This document shows, piece by piece, positions 55,773 through 64,000 of a stretch of DNA of 64,000 nucleotides (positions are counted from its first letter, which is position 1; every line of letters begins with the position of its first letter). The stretch is from JAWLGZ01 sp041690635. Lineage in GTDB: Bacteria > Pseudomonadota > Gammaproteobacteria > Thiohalomonadales > Thiohalomonadaceae. The translations under genes and the position numbers were made by a program. The notes under the pieces are model-generated. The model was not told the DNA's origin, ran no database searches, and saw only the letters and a program-made list of their open reading frames with translations. The DNA lies in NCBI GenBank assembly GCA_041690635.1, contig JAWLGZ010000001.1, positions 434,001 through 498,000 of the forward strand, read 5' to 3'.

Positions 55773-56333
55773 TCACTCCGCCCAGAGGGCGGCGAGGGGA
55801 AACGCGACGGCATCGAATGGCTCCACGGCCACATCGGCTTCGTCCACGAAGCTGGCCTGGAGCAGCCACTGGTCGCCGGTGAGCTTGAACGCCTCCAGAG
55901 TACGGGCGGTGGGGTCCACCAGCCAGCAGTAGGTTACCCCGCTGGCGGCGTAGCGGGGCATCTTCAGCATGCGGTCGTCCCGCGCCGTAGCAGGTGACAG
56001 TACCTCGCAGACCCAGTCGGGCGGCAGTTCGAACCAGGCGGTTTCGGGCAGGGTCGGCATACGGTCGCGATGCCAACCGGCAAGGTCCGGCACCAGGATG
56101 TCCGTGCCGAGGTGGAGTTCCAGCTCGTCGAGGATCCACCAACCACCCGGGCCACCGTGGCCACGGTGAAATGGACTACCTATCTCGATACCAAGAGCGG
56201 ACGATGCGGCTGAGTGCTTCGGCGCCGGTCGCGGATGGGTGTGTAGCTCGCCGGCAATGATCTCGCCCACGATATTGTCGGGGAGCGAGAACAGGTCTTC
56301 ATAGCGAGCGGGGCGGTGCTGCGGAATAACCAT
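55773..56333 (-). CDS. Uma2-family (DUF820) putative endonuclease
   Basis: This 186-residue protein belongs to the Uma2 restriction-endonuclease-fold family, with DILVPDLAGWHRDRMP, WVCEVLSPATARDDR and VTYCWLVDPTARTLEAF carrying the PD-(D/E)XK-like acidic residues. Family members are abundant in cyanobacteria and some proteobacteria and have no settled function. It lies alone between the ArsR-type regulator and pilB, and the 200 bases before it toward pilB hold nothing recognised. The downstream 200 bases hold only degenerate repeat sequence (about 55706-55757). Confidence 0.85.
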   Translation of the reverse strand: MVIPQHRPARYEDLFSLPDNIVGEIIAGELHTHPRPAPKHSAASSALGIEIGSPFHRGHGGPGGWWILDELELHLGTDILVPDLAGWHRDRMPTLPETAWFELPPDWVCEVLSPATARDDRMLKMPRYAASGVTYCWLVDPTARTLEAFKLTGDQWLLQASFVDEADVAVEPFDAVAFPLAALWAE

Positions 56334-56534
56334 TTACCAGCCTCCGGTGAGTGGCTTCGTGCCGCCTTCCGTTGCCCGTCAATGCTATCCCGGCCCGGCC
56401 GTTTTATCCACAGCACCGGCAAATACGGGCGAGCGGTCAGGCACTCCAGTCGCTGAAAAAGTGTGATCGCCCGCATCCCCTTCGAAGCGGTCCGTGATAT
56501 CATCCGGACAACGATGATAACCCATTGATTTTCT

Positions 56535-58244
56535 ATGGCGGTGACAGCGCGATTCCCGGTGAGCGGTCTGGCCAGGCGCCTGGTGCGCGATGGCCTGGTG
56601 ACGGAAGCCGATGCAGAGAAGGCGATCGAGGCAGCCGCCAGAGAACGTGTTCCGCTGGTGACCTACCTGGTCGAGCAGAAACTCGCCGGCCCGCCGGAGA
56701 TTGCCACCGCTGCATCCCATGAGTTCGGTGTCCCCCTGGTGGACCTTGCGGCGCTGGAGATCGACCCGCAAGTGGTCCGTCTGGTGGAGGAAAAGCTGAT
56801 CCGGTCCCATCACGCCCTGCCGCTGTTCAAACGCGGTAACCGACTGTATGTGGCGGTGGCTGATCCGACCAATCTGACTGCACTGGACGAAATCAAGTTT
56901 CACGTCGGCATCAATACCGACGCGGTGCTGGTCGAAGAGCACAAGCTCGCCAAGGCCATTGACCTGGCGGTCGAGGCCCATGACAACTCCATGGAGGGGT
57001 TGGACGATGCGGCGCTGGAAGAGCTGGATATCTCGGCCGAGGACGAGGATGCGGGGCCGGACGTCAAGGCGTCCGACGTAGAGGACGCACCGGTCGTCCG
57101 TTTCGTCAACAAGGTGCTGCTGGACGCCATCAAGAAGGGGGCTTCAGACATCCACTTCGAGCCCTATGAGAAAACCTACCGGGTACGGCTGCGGCTTGAC
57201 GGCCTGCTCACCGAGGTGGCCAATCCTCCGACATCATTGGCCGGTAAGCTTGCCGCGCGCCTCAAGGTAATGTCCCGTCTGGACATCTCCGAGCGCCGGG
57301 TTCCCCAGGACGGACGCATGAAGCTCACCCTGTCCAAGAACCGGGCCATCGACTTTCGCGTCAGCACCTGCCCGACGCTGTTCGGTGAAAAGCTGGTGCT
57401 GCGCATCCTCGATCCCTCCAGCGCAAAGCTCGGCATCGAGGCGCTCGGCTACGAGGACGATCAGCGCCAGCTGTATGAAGAGGCACTGGCCAAGCCCTAC
57501 GGCATGATCCTGGTCACCGGCCCGACCGGTAGCGGCAAGACCGTCTCCCTCTACACCGGCCTCAATATCCTCAACACACCGGAGCGTAACATCTCGACAG
57601 CGGAGGACCCGGCGGAGATCAATCTGCCCGGCGTCAATCAGGTGAACGTCAATCCAAAGGTGGGATTGACCTTCGCCTCGGCGTTGAAGGCCTTTCTCCG
57701 CCAGGACCCGGATATCGTGATGGTGGGTGAGATTCGTGATTTGGAGACCGCCGAGATCGCCATCAAGGCGGCCCAGACCGGCCATTTGGTGCTCTCGACC
57801 CTGCACACGAATGACGCACCGCAGACCCTTGGACGGCTCGTTAATATCGGCGTTGCCCCGTACAATATCGCGTCGGCCGTCTCTCTCATCATCGCCCAGC
57901 GGCTGGCTCGCCGGCTCTGCCCCAAGTGCAAGGCCCCCGAGGATGTCCCTCGCGCGGCGCTGCTGGAGGAGGGGTTCCGGGAGGAGGAGCTGGACGACCT
58001 TACTGTCTACAGAGCGGTCGGCTGTGAGGAGTGCAACCAGGGGTACAAGGGCCGGACGGGCATCTATCAGGTAATGCCGGTCTCCGATGCAATGGGCCGG
58101 ATCATCATGAGCGGCGGCAATGCCATCGATCTGGCCGATCAGGCAAAAAGCGAAGGGATTGCGGACCTCCGCGAGTCGGGCCTGAAGAAGGTGAAGGCTG
58201 GAATAACCAGCCTTGAGGAAGTCAACCGGGTGACCAAGGATTAG
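56535..58244 (+). CDS. pilB: Type IV pilus assembly ATPase PilB
   Basis: This 569-residue extension ATPase has an N-terminal T2SSE-N domain (ARRLVRDGLVTEADAEKAIE) and a secretion ATPase core with Walker A TGPTGSGKT, Asp box MVGEIRDLETAEIAIKAAQT and His box HLVLSTLHTNDAP. A zinc-binding tetracysteine (CPKC and CEEC) lies in the C-terminal part. It powers pilus extension with PilC, PilD, and the pilin encoded at 35547. There is no strong ribosome site. It is separated from pilC by 15 bases. Confidence 0.96.
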   Translation: MAVTARFPVSGLARRLVRDGLVTEADAEKAIEAAARERVPLVTYLVEQKLAGPPEIATAASHEFGVPLVDLAALEIDPQVVRLVEEKLIRSHHALPLFKRGNRLYVAVADPTNLTALDEIKFHVGINTDAVLVEEHKLAKAIDLAVEAHDNSMEGLDDAALEELDISAEDEDAGPDVKASDVEDAPVVRFVNKVLLDAIKKGASDIHFEPYEKTYRVRLRLDGLLTEVANPPTSLAGKLAARLKVMSRLDISERRVPQDGRMKLTLSKNRAIDFRVSTCPTLFGEKLVLRILDPSSAKLGIEALGYEDDQRQLYEEALAKPYGMILVTGPTGSGKTVSLYTGLNILNTPERNISTAEDPAEINLPGVNQVNVNPKVGLTFASALKAFLRQDPDIVMVGEIRDLETAEIAIKAAQTGHLVLSTLHTNDAPQTLGRLVNIGVAPYNIASAVSLIIAQRLARRLCPKCKAPEDVPRAALLEEGFREEELDDLTVYRAVGCEECNQGYKGRTGIYQVMPVSDAMGRIIMSGGNAIDLADQAKSEGIADLRESGLKKVKAGITSLEEVNRVTKD

Positions 58245-58259
58245 TGAGGAAGGAAGATT

Positions 58260-59504
58260 ATGGCTCAGGCGGCAGCACGGCGGGCAAAGGTCAAGGAAGA
58301 GAAGCCCCAGGATTTTTTCCTTTGGGAGGGCACCGACAAGCGGGGCCAGCATGTCCGGGGCCAGCTGCAATCAGACAGCACGGCCCTTGTCCGGGCACAG
58401 CTGCGCAAGCAGGGTATCAAGGTCCTCAAGGTCAAGAAGAAACCCAAGCCGCTATTCGCGAGCAAGGCAAAGATTAAACCGAAAGACATCGCCATCTTCA
58501 GTCGCCAGCTGGCGACCATGATGTCGTCGGGCGTCCCGCTCGTTCAGGCCTTCGAGATCATCGGGCGCGGGCATGAGAACGCCTCCATGAAGGAACTGGT
58601 GCTTACGATAAAGGGGGATGTGGAAAGCGGCAGCCCGCTTGCGGTTGCACTTGGCAAGCACCCGAAGTACTTCGACGACCTCACCTGCAACCTCGTCAAT
58701 GCCGGCGAGCAGGCCGGTATCCTGGAAGGGCTTCTGGACAAGATCGCTACCTATAAAGAAAAGACGGAGGCGATCAAGGGGAAGATCAAGAAGGCGATGT
58801 TTTATCCCACGGCGGTTCTGGTTGTCGCTGCCGTTGTCACCGCCATTCTTCTTCTGTTCGTCGTGCCCTCGTTTCAGGAGGTATTCAGCAGCTTTGGTGC
58901 CGATCTTCCTGCCCTGACCCGGATGGTCATTCACCTCTCCGAACTCTTACAGGAGTGGTGGTGGGCGGTTTTTGGCGGCATTGCGCTGGCAGGATGGGCG
59001 TTTTTAACGGCCAAGCAGAAGTCGAAGACCTTTAGGGACAACCTGCAAAAGCTGTCACTCAAGATGCCGATCTTCGGCCCGATCCTCAACAAGGCTGCCG
59101 TTGCGCGCTTTGCCCGCACCCTGTCGACCATGTTCGCCGCCGGCGTGCCGCTGGTCGAGGCGATGGAGTCGGTCTCCGGCGCGGTCGGCAATGCGGTCTA
59201 TCGTGATGCGGTGCTCCGCATGCGCGACGATGTTGCTACCGGCCAATCGCTGCAGGTTTCGATGCAGATGACCGATCTCTTCCCGAATATGGTGGTGCAG
59301 ATGGTCGGTATCGGCGAGGAGGCAGGCTCGCTCGATGCCATGCTCGGCAAGGTGGCGGATTTCTATGAGGAAGAGGTTGATAACGCGGTGGACGGGCTGA
59401 GCAGCCTGCTCGAACCGCTCATCATGGCCATTCTGGGTGTGCTGATTGGCGGTTTGGTTATCGCCATGTACCTTCCCATCTTCCAGATGGGCCAGGTGGT
59501 CTGA
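58260..59504 (+). CDS. pilC: Type IV pilus inner-membrane platform protein PilC
   Basis: This 414-residue protein has two T2SF domains (about 75-200 and 280-400), with IFSRQLATMMSSGVPLVQAF and ARFARTLSTMFAAGVPLVEA as the matching blocks, and three membrane helices. It sits in the inner membrane and couples PilB to pilin assembly. The gene follows pilB by 15 bases with a GAGGAAGG ribosome site. It is complete. Confidence 0.96.
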   Translation: MAQAAARRAKVKEEKPQDFFLWEGTDKRGQHVRGQLQSDSTALVRAQLRKQGIKVLKVKKKPKPLFASKAKIKPKDIAIFSRQLATMMSSGVPLVQAFEIIGRGHENASMKELVLTIKGDVESGSPLAVALGKHPKYFDDLTCNLVNAGEQAGILEGLLDKIATYKEKTEAIKGKIKKAMFYPTAVLVVAAVVTAILLLFVVPSFQEVFSSFGADLPALTRMVIHLSELLQEWWWAVFGGIALAGWAFLTAKQKSKTFRDNLQKLSLKMPIFGPILNKAAVARFARTLSTMFAAGVPLVEAMESVSGAVGNAVYRDAVLRMRDDVATGQSLQVSMQMTDLFPNMVVQMVGIGEEAGSLDAMLGKVADFYEEEVDNAVDGLSSLLEPLIMAILGVLIGGLVIAMYLPIFQMGQVV

Positions 59505-59512
59505 TCGGGATC

Positions 59513-60388
59513 ATGCCGGTTTTCGATCTCTTCGCGGGCTCTCCGATGGCCTTTGCCCTGGCGGCCCTGCTGCTGGGGCTGGTCATCGGCAGTTTTCTGA
59601 ATGTGGTGATTCACCGATTGCCGCTGATGATGGAGCGGGAGTGGCGTTCGCAGTGCCAGGAACTGCTTCAGCCTGACGTAGCGGAGAAGGAGCAGCAGGC
59701 GCCGCTCTCCCTGGTTAGTCCCCGCTCCCGCTGCCCCGACTGCGGTCACCTGATCTCCGCTCTCGAGAACATTCCGGTTCTCAGCTATCTCATCCAGCGC
59801 GGCCGCTGCCGCCACTGCGGCGGGCGGATCTCGGTGCGCTATCCGCTGGTGGAACTGGCCACCGGTCTGCTCACCGCCCTGGTCGCCTGGCAGTTCGGCT
59901 TCGGCTGGGAGGCGCTGGCGGCGATGGGGCTCACCTGGGCGCTGATCGCGCTCACCTTCATCGACTTTGATACCCAGCTCCTGCCGGACGACATCACCCT
60001 GCCGTTCCTCTGGCTGGGCATCGGCCTGGCCTTTTTCGGCCTGTTCACCGACCTGCACGCCAGCGTGGTCGGCGCCATGGCCGGGTACCTGACCCTCTGG
60101 GCCGTGTATCACCTGTTCAAGCTGGTGACCGGCAAGGAGGGGATGGGTTACGGCGATTTCAAGCTGCTGGGAATGCTGGGTGCCTGGCTCGGCTGGCAGG
60201 CACTGCCGGTGATCATTCTGCTCTCCTCGGTGGTCGGCGCGGTGGTGGGGATTTCGCTGATCCTGTTCCGCAATCACGGCCGTGACGTGCCGATCCCATT
60301 CGGGCCCTATCTAGCGGCAGCCGGCTGGCTGGCGCTGATGTGGGGCGACGAACTGACCAACACCTGGCTGCGCCTGTTCGCCGCGTGA
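59513..60388 (+). CDS. pilD: Prepilin peptidase / N-methyltransferase PilD
   Basis: This 291-residue membrane protein cleaves prepilin leaders and methylates the new N-terminus. A zinc-binding pair of CxxC motifs (CPDCGH, CRHCGG) lies near residues 75-105. The aspartyl protease aspartates are in FIDFDTQLLPDDI and the GxGD-type GYGDFKLLG. It would process the PilA leader MKKAQG. It overlaps coaE by four bases (GTGA), as in many gammaproteobacteria. Confidence 0.96.
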   Translation: MPVFDLFAGSPMAFALAALLLGLVIGSFLNVVIHRLPLMMEREWRSQCQELLQPDVAEKEQQAPLSLVSPRSRCPDCGHLISALENIPVLSYLIQRGRCRHCGGRISVRYPLVELATGLLTALVAWQFGFGWEALAAMGLTWALIALTFIDFDTQLLPDDITLPFLWLGIGLAFFGLFTDLHASVVGAMAGYLTLWAVYHLFKLVTGKEGMGYGDFKLLGMLGAWLGWQALPVIILLSSVVGAVVGISLILFRNHGRDVPIPFGPYLAAAGWLALMWGDELTNTWLRLFAA

Positions 60389-60987
60389 CGTTGCGCGTTG
60401 GTCTGACTGGCGGCATCGGCAGCGGCAAGTCGCTGGTCTCCGGACTATTCGCCGAACTCGGTGTGACGGTCATCGATACGGACGTCATTGCCCGTGAAGT
60501 GGTGGCGCCCGGCACCCCGCTACTCGCGAAGCTCGCCACTGAATTCGGCAAGACCATACTTACCTTATCCGGCGAACTGGACCGCAAGAGGCTGCGTGAG
60601 CTCATCTTCGCCGACGCGGCGGCCCGGCACAGGCTGGAAGCGCTCCTCCACCCGGCCATTCGGGGCGAAATGGAGCAGCGGCTCCGCGCGTGCTCCCAGC
60701 CCTATGCCATTGTGGTCATCCCCCTGCTGCTGGAAGCCGGATGGGAGGATGCGGTCGATCGTATCCTGGTGGTCGATGCGCCCGAATCGCTGCAAATAGA
60801 GCGCGCCGTCACTCGCGACGGTATCAGCGTCCAACAGGTGGAGGCGATCATGGCAACGCAAACCTCCCGCCAGGCACGACTGGAGGCGGCCGACGACGTC
60901 ATCTGTAATGACGACGGCATCGCGCCGGTACGGACCCGGATTCTCGAACTGGACCGCATCTACAACGCCTTGGGTGCCGAATCGTAG
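60385..60987 (+). CDS. coaE: Dephospho-CoA kinase
   Basis: This 200-residue kinase performs the last step of CoA synthesis. Walker A is VGLTGGIGSGKS near the N-terminus, and DTDVIAREVVAPG and VVIPLLLEAG are family motifs. The GTG at 60385 was chosen because it overlaps the pilD stop as GTGA and the length matches the family (about 200). A longer frame begins at 60340 inside pilD. The gene is complete. Confidence 0.95.
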   Translation: MTLRVGLTGGIGSGKSLVSGLFAELGVTVIDTDVIAREVVAPGTPLLAKLATEFGKTILTLSGELDRKRLRELIFADAAARHRLEALLHPAIRGEMEQRLRACSQPYAIVVIPLLLEAGWEDAVDRILVVDAPESLQIERAVTRDGISVQQVEAIMATQTSRQARLEAADDVICNDDGIAPVRTRILELDRIYNALGAES

Positions 60988-61062
60988 AACCGGCCGCAAG
61001 CGAACATTGAACCGCCCGCAGGTCTGCCCCAGAATGTGGCGCCAAAGCGCCGGGACCCGAAC

Positions 61063-61830
61063 GTGAGCCGAACTGTCATCTACGAACACCCGCTGAACGA
61101 GCGTGTCCGCAACCTGTTGCGGCTGGAGTTTCTGTTCAAACAGGTGAAGCACCACACGGCGGGCACAACGCCGTGGGACAGCCGTGCCGCGCTCGCAGCA
61201 CTGATGGAGGTGCTGACCCTCCTCTCCCGAAGTGATCTCAAGAGCGAGATCATCAAGGAGTTGGAGCGCAATATCGCCACCCTGACTCCGCTCGCCGGGC
61301 GTTCCGGCGTGGACGACGATCAACTCGGGAATATCCTCCACTGGCTCGACCGCCTGCACCAGGCGCTGCGCGCGACCGAGGGCCAGATCGGGCAGGTGTT
61401 GCGCGACGACGAATTCCTTGCCGCGGTACGCCAGCGCAGCACCATCCCCGGCGGCACCTGCGATTTCGACCTCCCCGGCTACCACCACTGGCTTCACCGG
61501 GGCGCCGATGAACGCCACGGACAGCTCGAGGCGTGGCTGATGAAGCTGGAACCGGTGCGGAAGTCGGTGGAGCTGCTGCTGAAGTTGATTCGTGGCAGTG
61601 CCGATCCGGTGACAGAACGCGCCGAAGGGGGCGTCTACCCCTGTGCGCTGGACCAGAACATGCCATTTCAGCTGGTGCGCGTCCTGCTCCCGGGAGAGTC
61701 GCCCCTTTTTCCCGAGATCAGCGGCGGCAAACACCGTTTCACCATCCGATTCATGGAAGCGAGTACCAACGGCCGCTCAGCACAGACGCGAGAGGATGTG
61801 GAATTCCGGCTGATTCGGTGCATGTTGTGA
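61063..61830 (+). CDS. zapD: Cell-division protein ZapD
   Basis: This 255-residue protein matches ZapD/YacF, which bundles FtsZ filaments: VIYEHPLNERVRNLLRLEFL at the N-terminus, GGTCDFDLPGYHHWLHRG, and a C-terminal GKHRFTIRFMEAS segment. The GTG at 61063 was chosen because it begins at the family's conserved SRTVIYEHP; a GTG at 61036 would add nine residues. It stands between coaE and yacG, the usual order in this class. Confidence 0.94.
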   Translation: MSRTVIYEHPLNERVRNLLRLEFLFKQVKHHTAGTTPWDSRAALAALMEVLTLLSRSDLKSEIIKELERNIATLTPLAGRSGVDDDQLGNILHWLDRLHQALRATEGQIGQVLRDDEFLAAVRQRSTIPGGTCDFDLPGYHHWLHRGADERHGQLEAWLMKLEPVRKSVELLLKLIRGSADPVTERAEGGVYPCALDQNMPFQLVRVLLPGESPLFPEISGGKHRFTIRFMEASTNGRSAQTREDVEFRLIRCML

Positions 61831-61891
61831 GAAGCTGAAAACCGATTCCGATCCAGACTGGAACCTCGACCGGCGAGCGTTAATCTGAAGA

Positions 61892-62077
61892 ATGATGAAA
61901 GTGAAATGCCCAACCTGCGGCAAGGCGGTCGAATGGAACGCCGAAGCACGCTGGCGGCCGTTCTGCAGCGAACGGTGCAAACTAATCGATCTGGGTGCCT
62001 GGGCCGACGAGTCGAACCGCATCGCCGGCGAGCCGGTAAACCCGTGGGAGATTGAAGAACCCAAGGAGCGGCACTAA
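61892..62077 (+). CDS. yacG: DNA gyrase inhibitor YacG
   Basis: This 61-residue zinc protein has four ligand cysteines in VKCPTCGKAVEW and PFCSERCKLIDLG, exactly the YacG pattern. It binds GyrB and inhibits DNA binding in E. coli. The C-terminal tail (PVNPWEIEEPKERH) is acidic. Two ATG codons in tandem could start it. It follows zapD after 61 bases. A palindromic repeat starts 14 bases downstream. Confidence 0.95.
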   Translation: MMKVKCPTCGKAVEWNAEARWRPFCSERCKLIDLGAWADESNRIAGEPVNPWEIEEPKERH

Positions 62078-62090
62078 CAAGGCTGTTGAA

Positions 62091-62115
62091 AGCGGATTAC
62101 GCTTCCGCTAATCCG
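62091..62115. repeat. Palindromic GGATTA repeat at the Nudix/ThiE gene end
   Basis: The sequence contains CGGATTACGCTTCCGCTAATCCG, a near-perfect palindrome of a common dispersed gammaproteobacterial type. On the minus strand its TAG (62108-62110) is the stop codon of the Nudix/ThiE-like gene. It lies between that gene and the convergent yacG. Confidence 0.75.
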
Positions 62116-63076
62116 TCCTGTTGGGCCAGAGGCTCCGGATTGCGGCAATACCTTGGGCACCATGGGCGCGCGCCGTTTCGATATCGGCCTCGGTCATGCC
62201 GCCGAGCGCATAGACCGGTAGCGGGCTGTATTCGGCGAGCGCCTGCAATCCCTCCCAGCCGATCGGTTCCGCCGCCGAATGCGAGGCCGTTCTCCGCACA
62301 GGCGAGATGACGAGAAAGTCCGCACCGAGCTGTACCGCACGCTCGATCTGCTCACGGGAATGACAGGAGGCACCGACCCAGGGCACCTCCGGCCGCCTTA
62401 TGAGTGAACGCAATTCACTCCCGGTCAGATGCACGCCGTCGGCGCTGGCCTGAAGAACCAACGCCGGACAACTGTTCAAGAGCAGCTTTGCTTTGTGGCG
62501 GCACACCTCCGCAACCTGCGAGGCGAGCCGCGTGAACTGTTCGGGTGCCAGCGACTTCGCCCGGAACTGGACCAGGCGAATACCCGATGCCAGCGCGTTG
62601 TCGAGGGTATCAAGAAAGTGCGGCCAAGCGGCTTCAGCTTCTGGCTCGGGCGTGATCAGATAGCGATCCGGCAGCTGGCAGGCGGTGACGATGGGGTGGT
62701 TGGCGGCAGGGAAGTCATAGTCGGTCAGCCGCTCGACCGGCACCCAACGCAGCGGCTGTCCTTCCCGACCGTGCGGCTCGCCGTCGAAGGTGGACACCTC
62801 GCGCACATCGAGCAACACCCGGCGATCCGAATAGGCGTGTGGCACCCGAATCAGTGGGCGGACGCTCTGCGCCCGGATACCCAGTTCCTCGTCCAGTTCA
62901 CGGATGAGGGCGGCCTCGACGGTCTCGCCCGGCTCCACCTTGCCGCCTGGAAACTCCCACAGCCCCCCCTGATGCAGATGTTCGGGACGCCGCGCGATCA
63001 GTACCTCGTTACCACGCCGGATAACGGCGGCGGCAACGTGGAGATAACCGGAGCGATCCGGTGGGGCGAGGATCAC
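62108..63076 (-). CDS. Nudix hydrolase fused to thiamine-phosphate-synthase-like domain
   Basis: This 322-residue two-domain protein has an N-terminal MutT-type Nudix domain (about 12-135) with the Nudix box GGKVEPGETVEAALIRELDE then ELG, which cleaves oxidised dNTPs such as 8-oxo-dGTP. The C-terminal domain (about 145-322) is TenI/ThiE-like (ALASGIRLVQFRAKSLAPEQ, PVYALGGMTEADIETA). Whether it makes thiamine phosphate is doubtful; this fusion occurs widely next to argJ and secA. The GTG at 63076 overlaps the argJ stop as GTGA. The stop is in a palindrome. Confidence 0.9.
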   Translation of the reverse strand: MILAPPDRSGYLHVAAAVIRRGNEVLIARRPEHLHQGGLWEFPGGKVEPGETVEAALIRELDEELGIRAQSVRPLIRVPHAYSDRRVLLDVREVSTFDGEPHGREGQPLRWVPVERLTDYDFPAANHPIVTACQLPDRYLITPEPEAEAAWPHFLDTLDNALASGIRLVQFRAKSLAPEQFTRLASQVAEVCRHKAKLLLNSCPALVLQASADGVHLTGSELRSLIRRPEVPWVGASCHSREQIERAVQLGADFLVISPVRRTASHSAAEPIGWEGLQALAEYSPLPVYALGGMTEADIETARAHGAQGIAAIRSLWPNRTD

Positions 63077-64000
63077 GTGCGGTATTCGGCGTTGATGCGC
63101 ACGTAGTCGTAAGAGAAGTCGCAGGTCCAGACAGTCGCCGAGGCGCTGCCGCGAGCAAGATCGATGCGTACGGCGATCTCTTCGCGATCCATCACCGCCT
63201 GACCCGCCACCTCGGTGTAGTCCGCGGCACGACCGCCGTCCCGTACGATGCACACCTCACCCAGGTGAATGGTGACGGCATCCAGCGCGAGATTGGAAAC
63301 ACCTGCGCGACCGACCGCCGCGAGGATGCGACCCCAGTTGGGATCGCTGGCGAAAAATGCGGTCTTCACCAGGGGTGAGTGGGCGACGGTGTAGGCCACC
63401 TGCTCGCACTCCGCCTCATCGGCCCCGCCGACCACCTCGATGGCGATGAACTTGGTGGCTCCTTCGCCATCGCGGACAAGCCACTGGGCCAGTTTCACAC
63501 ACACCGATTCGACCGCCGCGGCGAAGGCATCAAAGCCCGGTTCACCCGGCGCGAGCGCCACGCCCGAACCGCCGGTGGCGACCAGTGTGCAGGCGTCGTT
63601 GGTAGAGGTGTCACCGTCCACCGTAATGCGGTTGAAGGAGCGGCGTACGGCGGCAACCAGGCAGCGCTGAAGGGCTGACGATTCGATTGCGGCATCGGTG
63701 GCAATGAAGGCGAGCATGGTTGCCATATCGGGGCGGATCATGCCGGCACCCTTGGCAATGCCCGTCACGGTTACCACCTGCCCGTCAACCTCGAACTGTT
63801 CCGAGGCGCCCTTGGGCATGGTGTCGGTGGTCATGATGCCATGGGCAGCCTGTTCCCACCCATTCTCATCAAGGGCGGCGATCGCCTGCGGCAGCGCGGC
63901 AGCCAACCGCTCCACCGGCAGCGGCTCACCAATGACCCCGGTCGAGTAGGGCAACACCTCCTCTGGGCGGCATCGGGTGGCATCGGCCAGAGCCCGGCAG
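63073..64000 (-). CDS. argJ: Bifunctional glutamate N-acetyltransferase ArgJ, 5' part beyond window
   Basis: The window holds the C-terminal roughly 308 residues; the start is beyond position 64000. ArgJ moves the acetyl group from N-acetylornithine to glutamate, recycling acetyl groups in arginine synthesis. It cleaves itself at a threonine; the site is in IRPDMATMLAFIATDA, where the beta chain starts. Further motifs are VDGDTSTNDACTLVATGG and DPNWGRILAAVGRAG. The upstream sequence STGVIGEPLP continues without a stop to the window edge. It overlaps the Nudix/ThiE gene by four bases. Confidence 0.95.
   Translation of the reverse strand, partial: CRALADATRCRPEEVLPYSTGVIGEPLPVERLAAALPQAIAALDENGWEQAAHGIMTTDTMPKGASEQFEVDGQVVTVTGIAKGAGMIRPDMATMLAFIATDAAIESSALQRCLVAAVRRSFNRITVDGDTSTNDACTLVATGGSGVALAPGEPGFDAFAAAVESVCVKLAQWLVRDGEGATKFIAIEVVGGADEAECEQVAYTVAHSPLVKTAFFASDPNWGRILAAVGRAGVSNLALDAVTIHLGEVCIVRDGGRAADYTEVAGQAVMDREEIAVRIDLARGSASATVWTCDFSYDYVRINAEYRT

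Overview
The window reads as chromosomal DNA of a GC-rich gammaproteobacterium. The gene set (BamD, RluD, PgeF, GlnB, ClpB, ZapD, YacG, PilB-C-D next to coaE) and the gene order pilB-pilC-pilD-coaE-zapD-yacG-mutT-argJ are typical of that class. Two [NiFe] hydrogenases and the repeat families suggest a relative of the Chromatiales or sulfur-oxidising lineages, but this assignment is inference. No rRNA, tRNA or CRISPR was recognised.

Layout. 1-5.1 kb: a group 3b (NADP-linked) [NiFe] hydrogenase operon hydB-hydG-hydD-hydA plus its maturation protease on the minus strand. 5.2-12.7 kb: signalling genes (PAS protein, MHYT-PAS-GGDEF-EAL protein, OmpR-type regulator, HDOD protein), endonuclease V, a thioredoxin-like protein and a SYLF protein. 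12.8-17.1 kb: the most unusual locus, a second [NiFe] hydrogenase whose genes are joined to a membrane chemoreceptor carrying two CxxCH haem motifs. 17.2-32.2 kb: housekeeping genes (clpB with a clear sigma-32 promoter, def, zip, pgeF, rluD, bamD, glnB, nadE, sucCD) with many palindromic repeats, a toxin-antitoxin pair and a small inverted-repeat element that splits a DUF4160/DUF2442 pair.

32.2-42.2 kb: pilS-pilR-pilA with a sigma-54 promoter before pilA, then a membrane protein resembling GT-C glycosyltransferases, a DPM-like glycosyltransferase, an OafA-type acyltransferase and a GT4 enzyme. Part of this stretch looks lower in GC than its surroundings. 42.3-55.6 kb: a surface-polysaccharide island with GT2 and GT4 enzymes, a KpsS/KpsC-like protein, a polysaccharide pyruvyl transferase, a nitroreductase, a Wzm/Wzt ABC exporter, a galE remnant, UDP-xylose synthase, and an ArsR-type regulator with its own palindrome. 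56.5-64 kb: pilB-pilC-pilD-coaE, zapD, yacG, a Nudix/ThiE-like fusion and the 3' part of argJ.

Main idea. The 12.8-17.1 kb operon could be a hydrogen-sensing chemoreceptor. The hydrogenase has a Tat-like signal, no membrane anchor and no cytochrome b partner. Its large subunit ends exactly at the last ligand histidine, as in known sensory hydrogenases. The receptor gene overlaps the small-subunit gene by one base, and its extracytoplasmic domain has two haem-binding motifs that could accept the electrons. Dispersed palindromes also supply the TAG stop codon of three unrelated genes (def, sucD and the Nudix/ThiE fusion).
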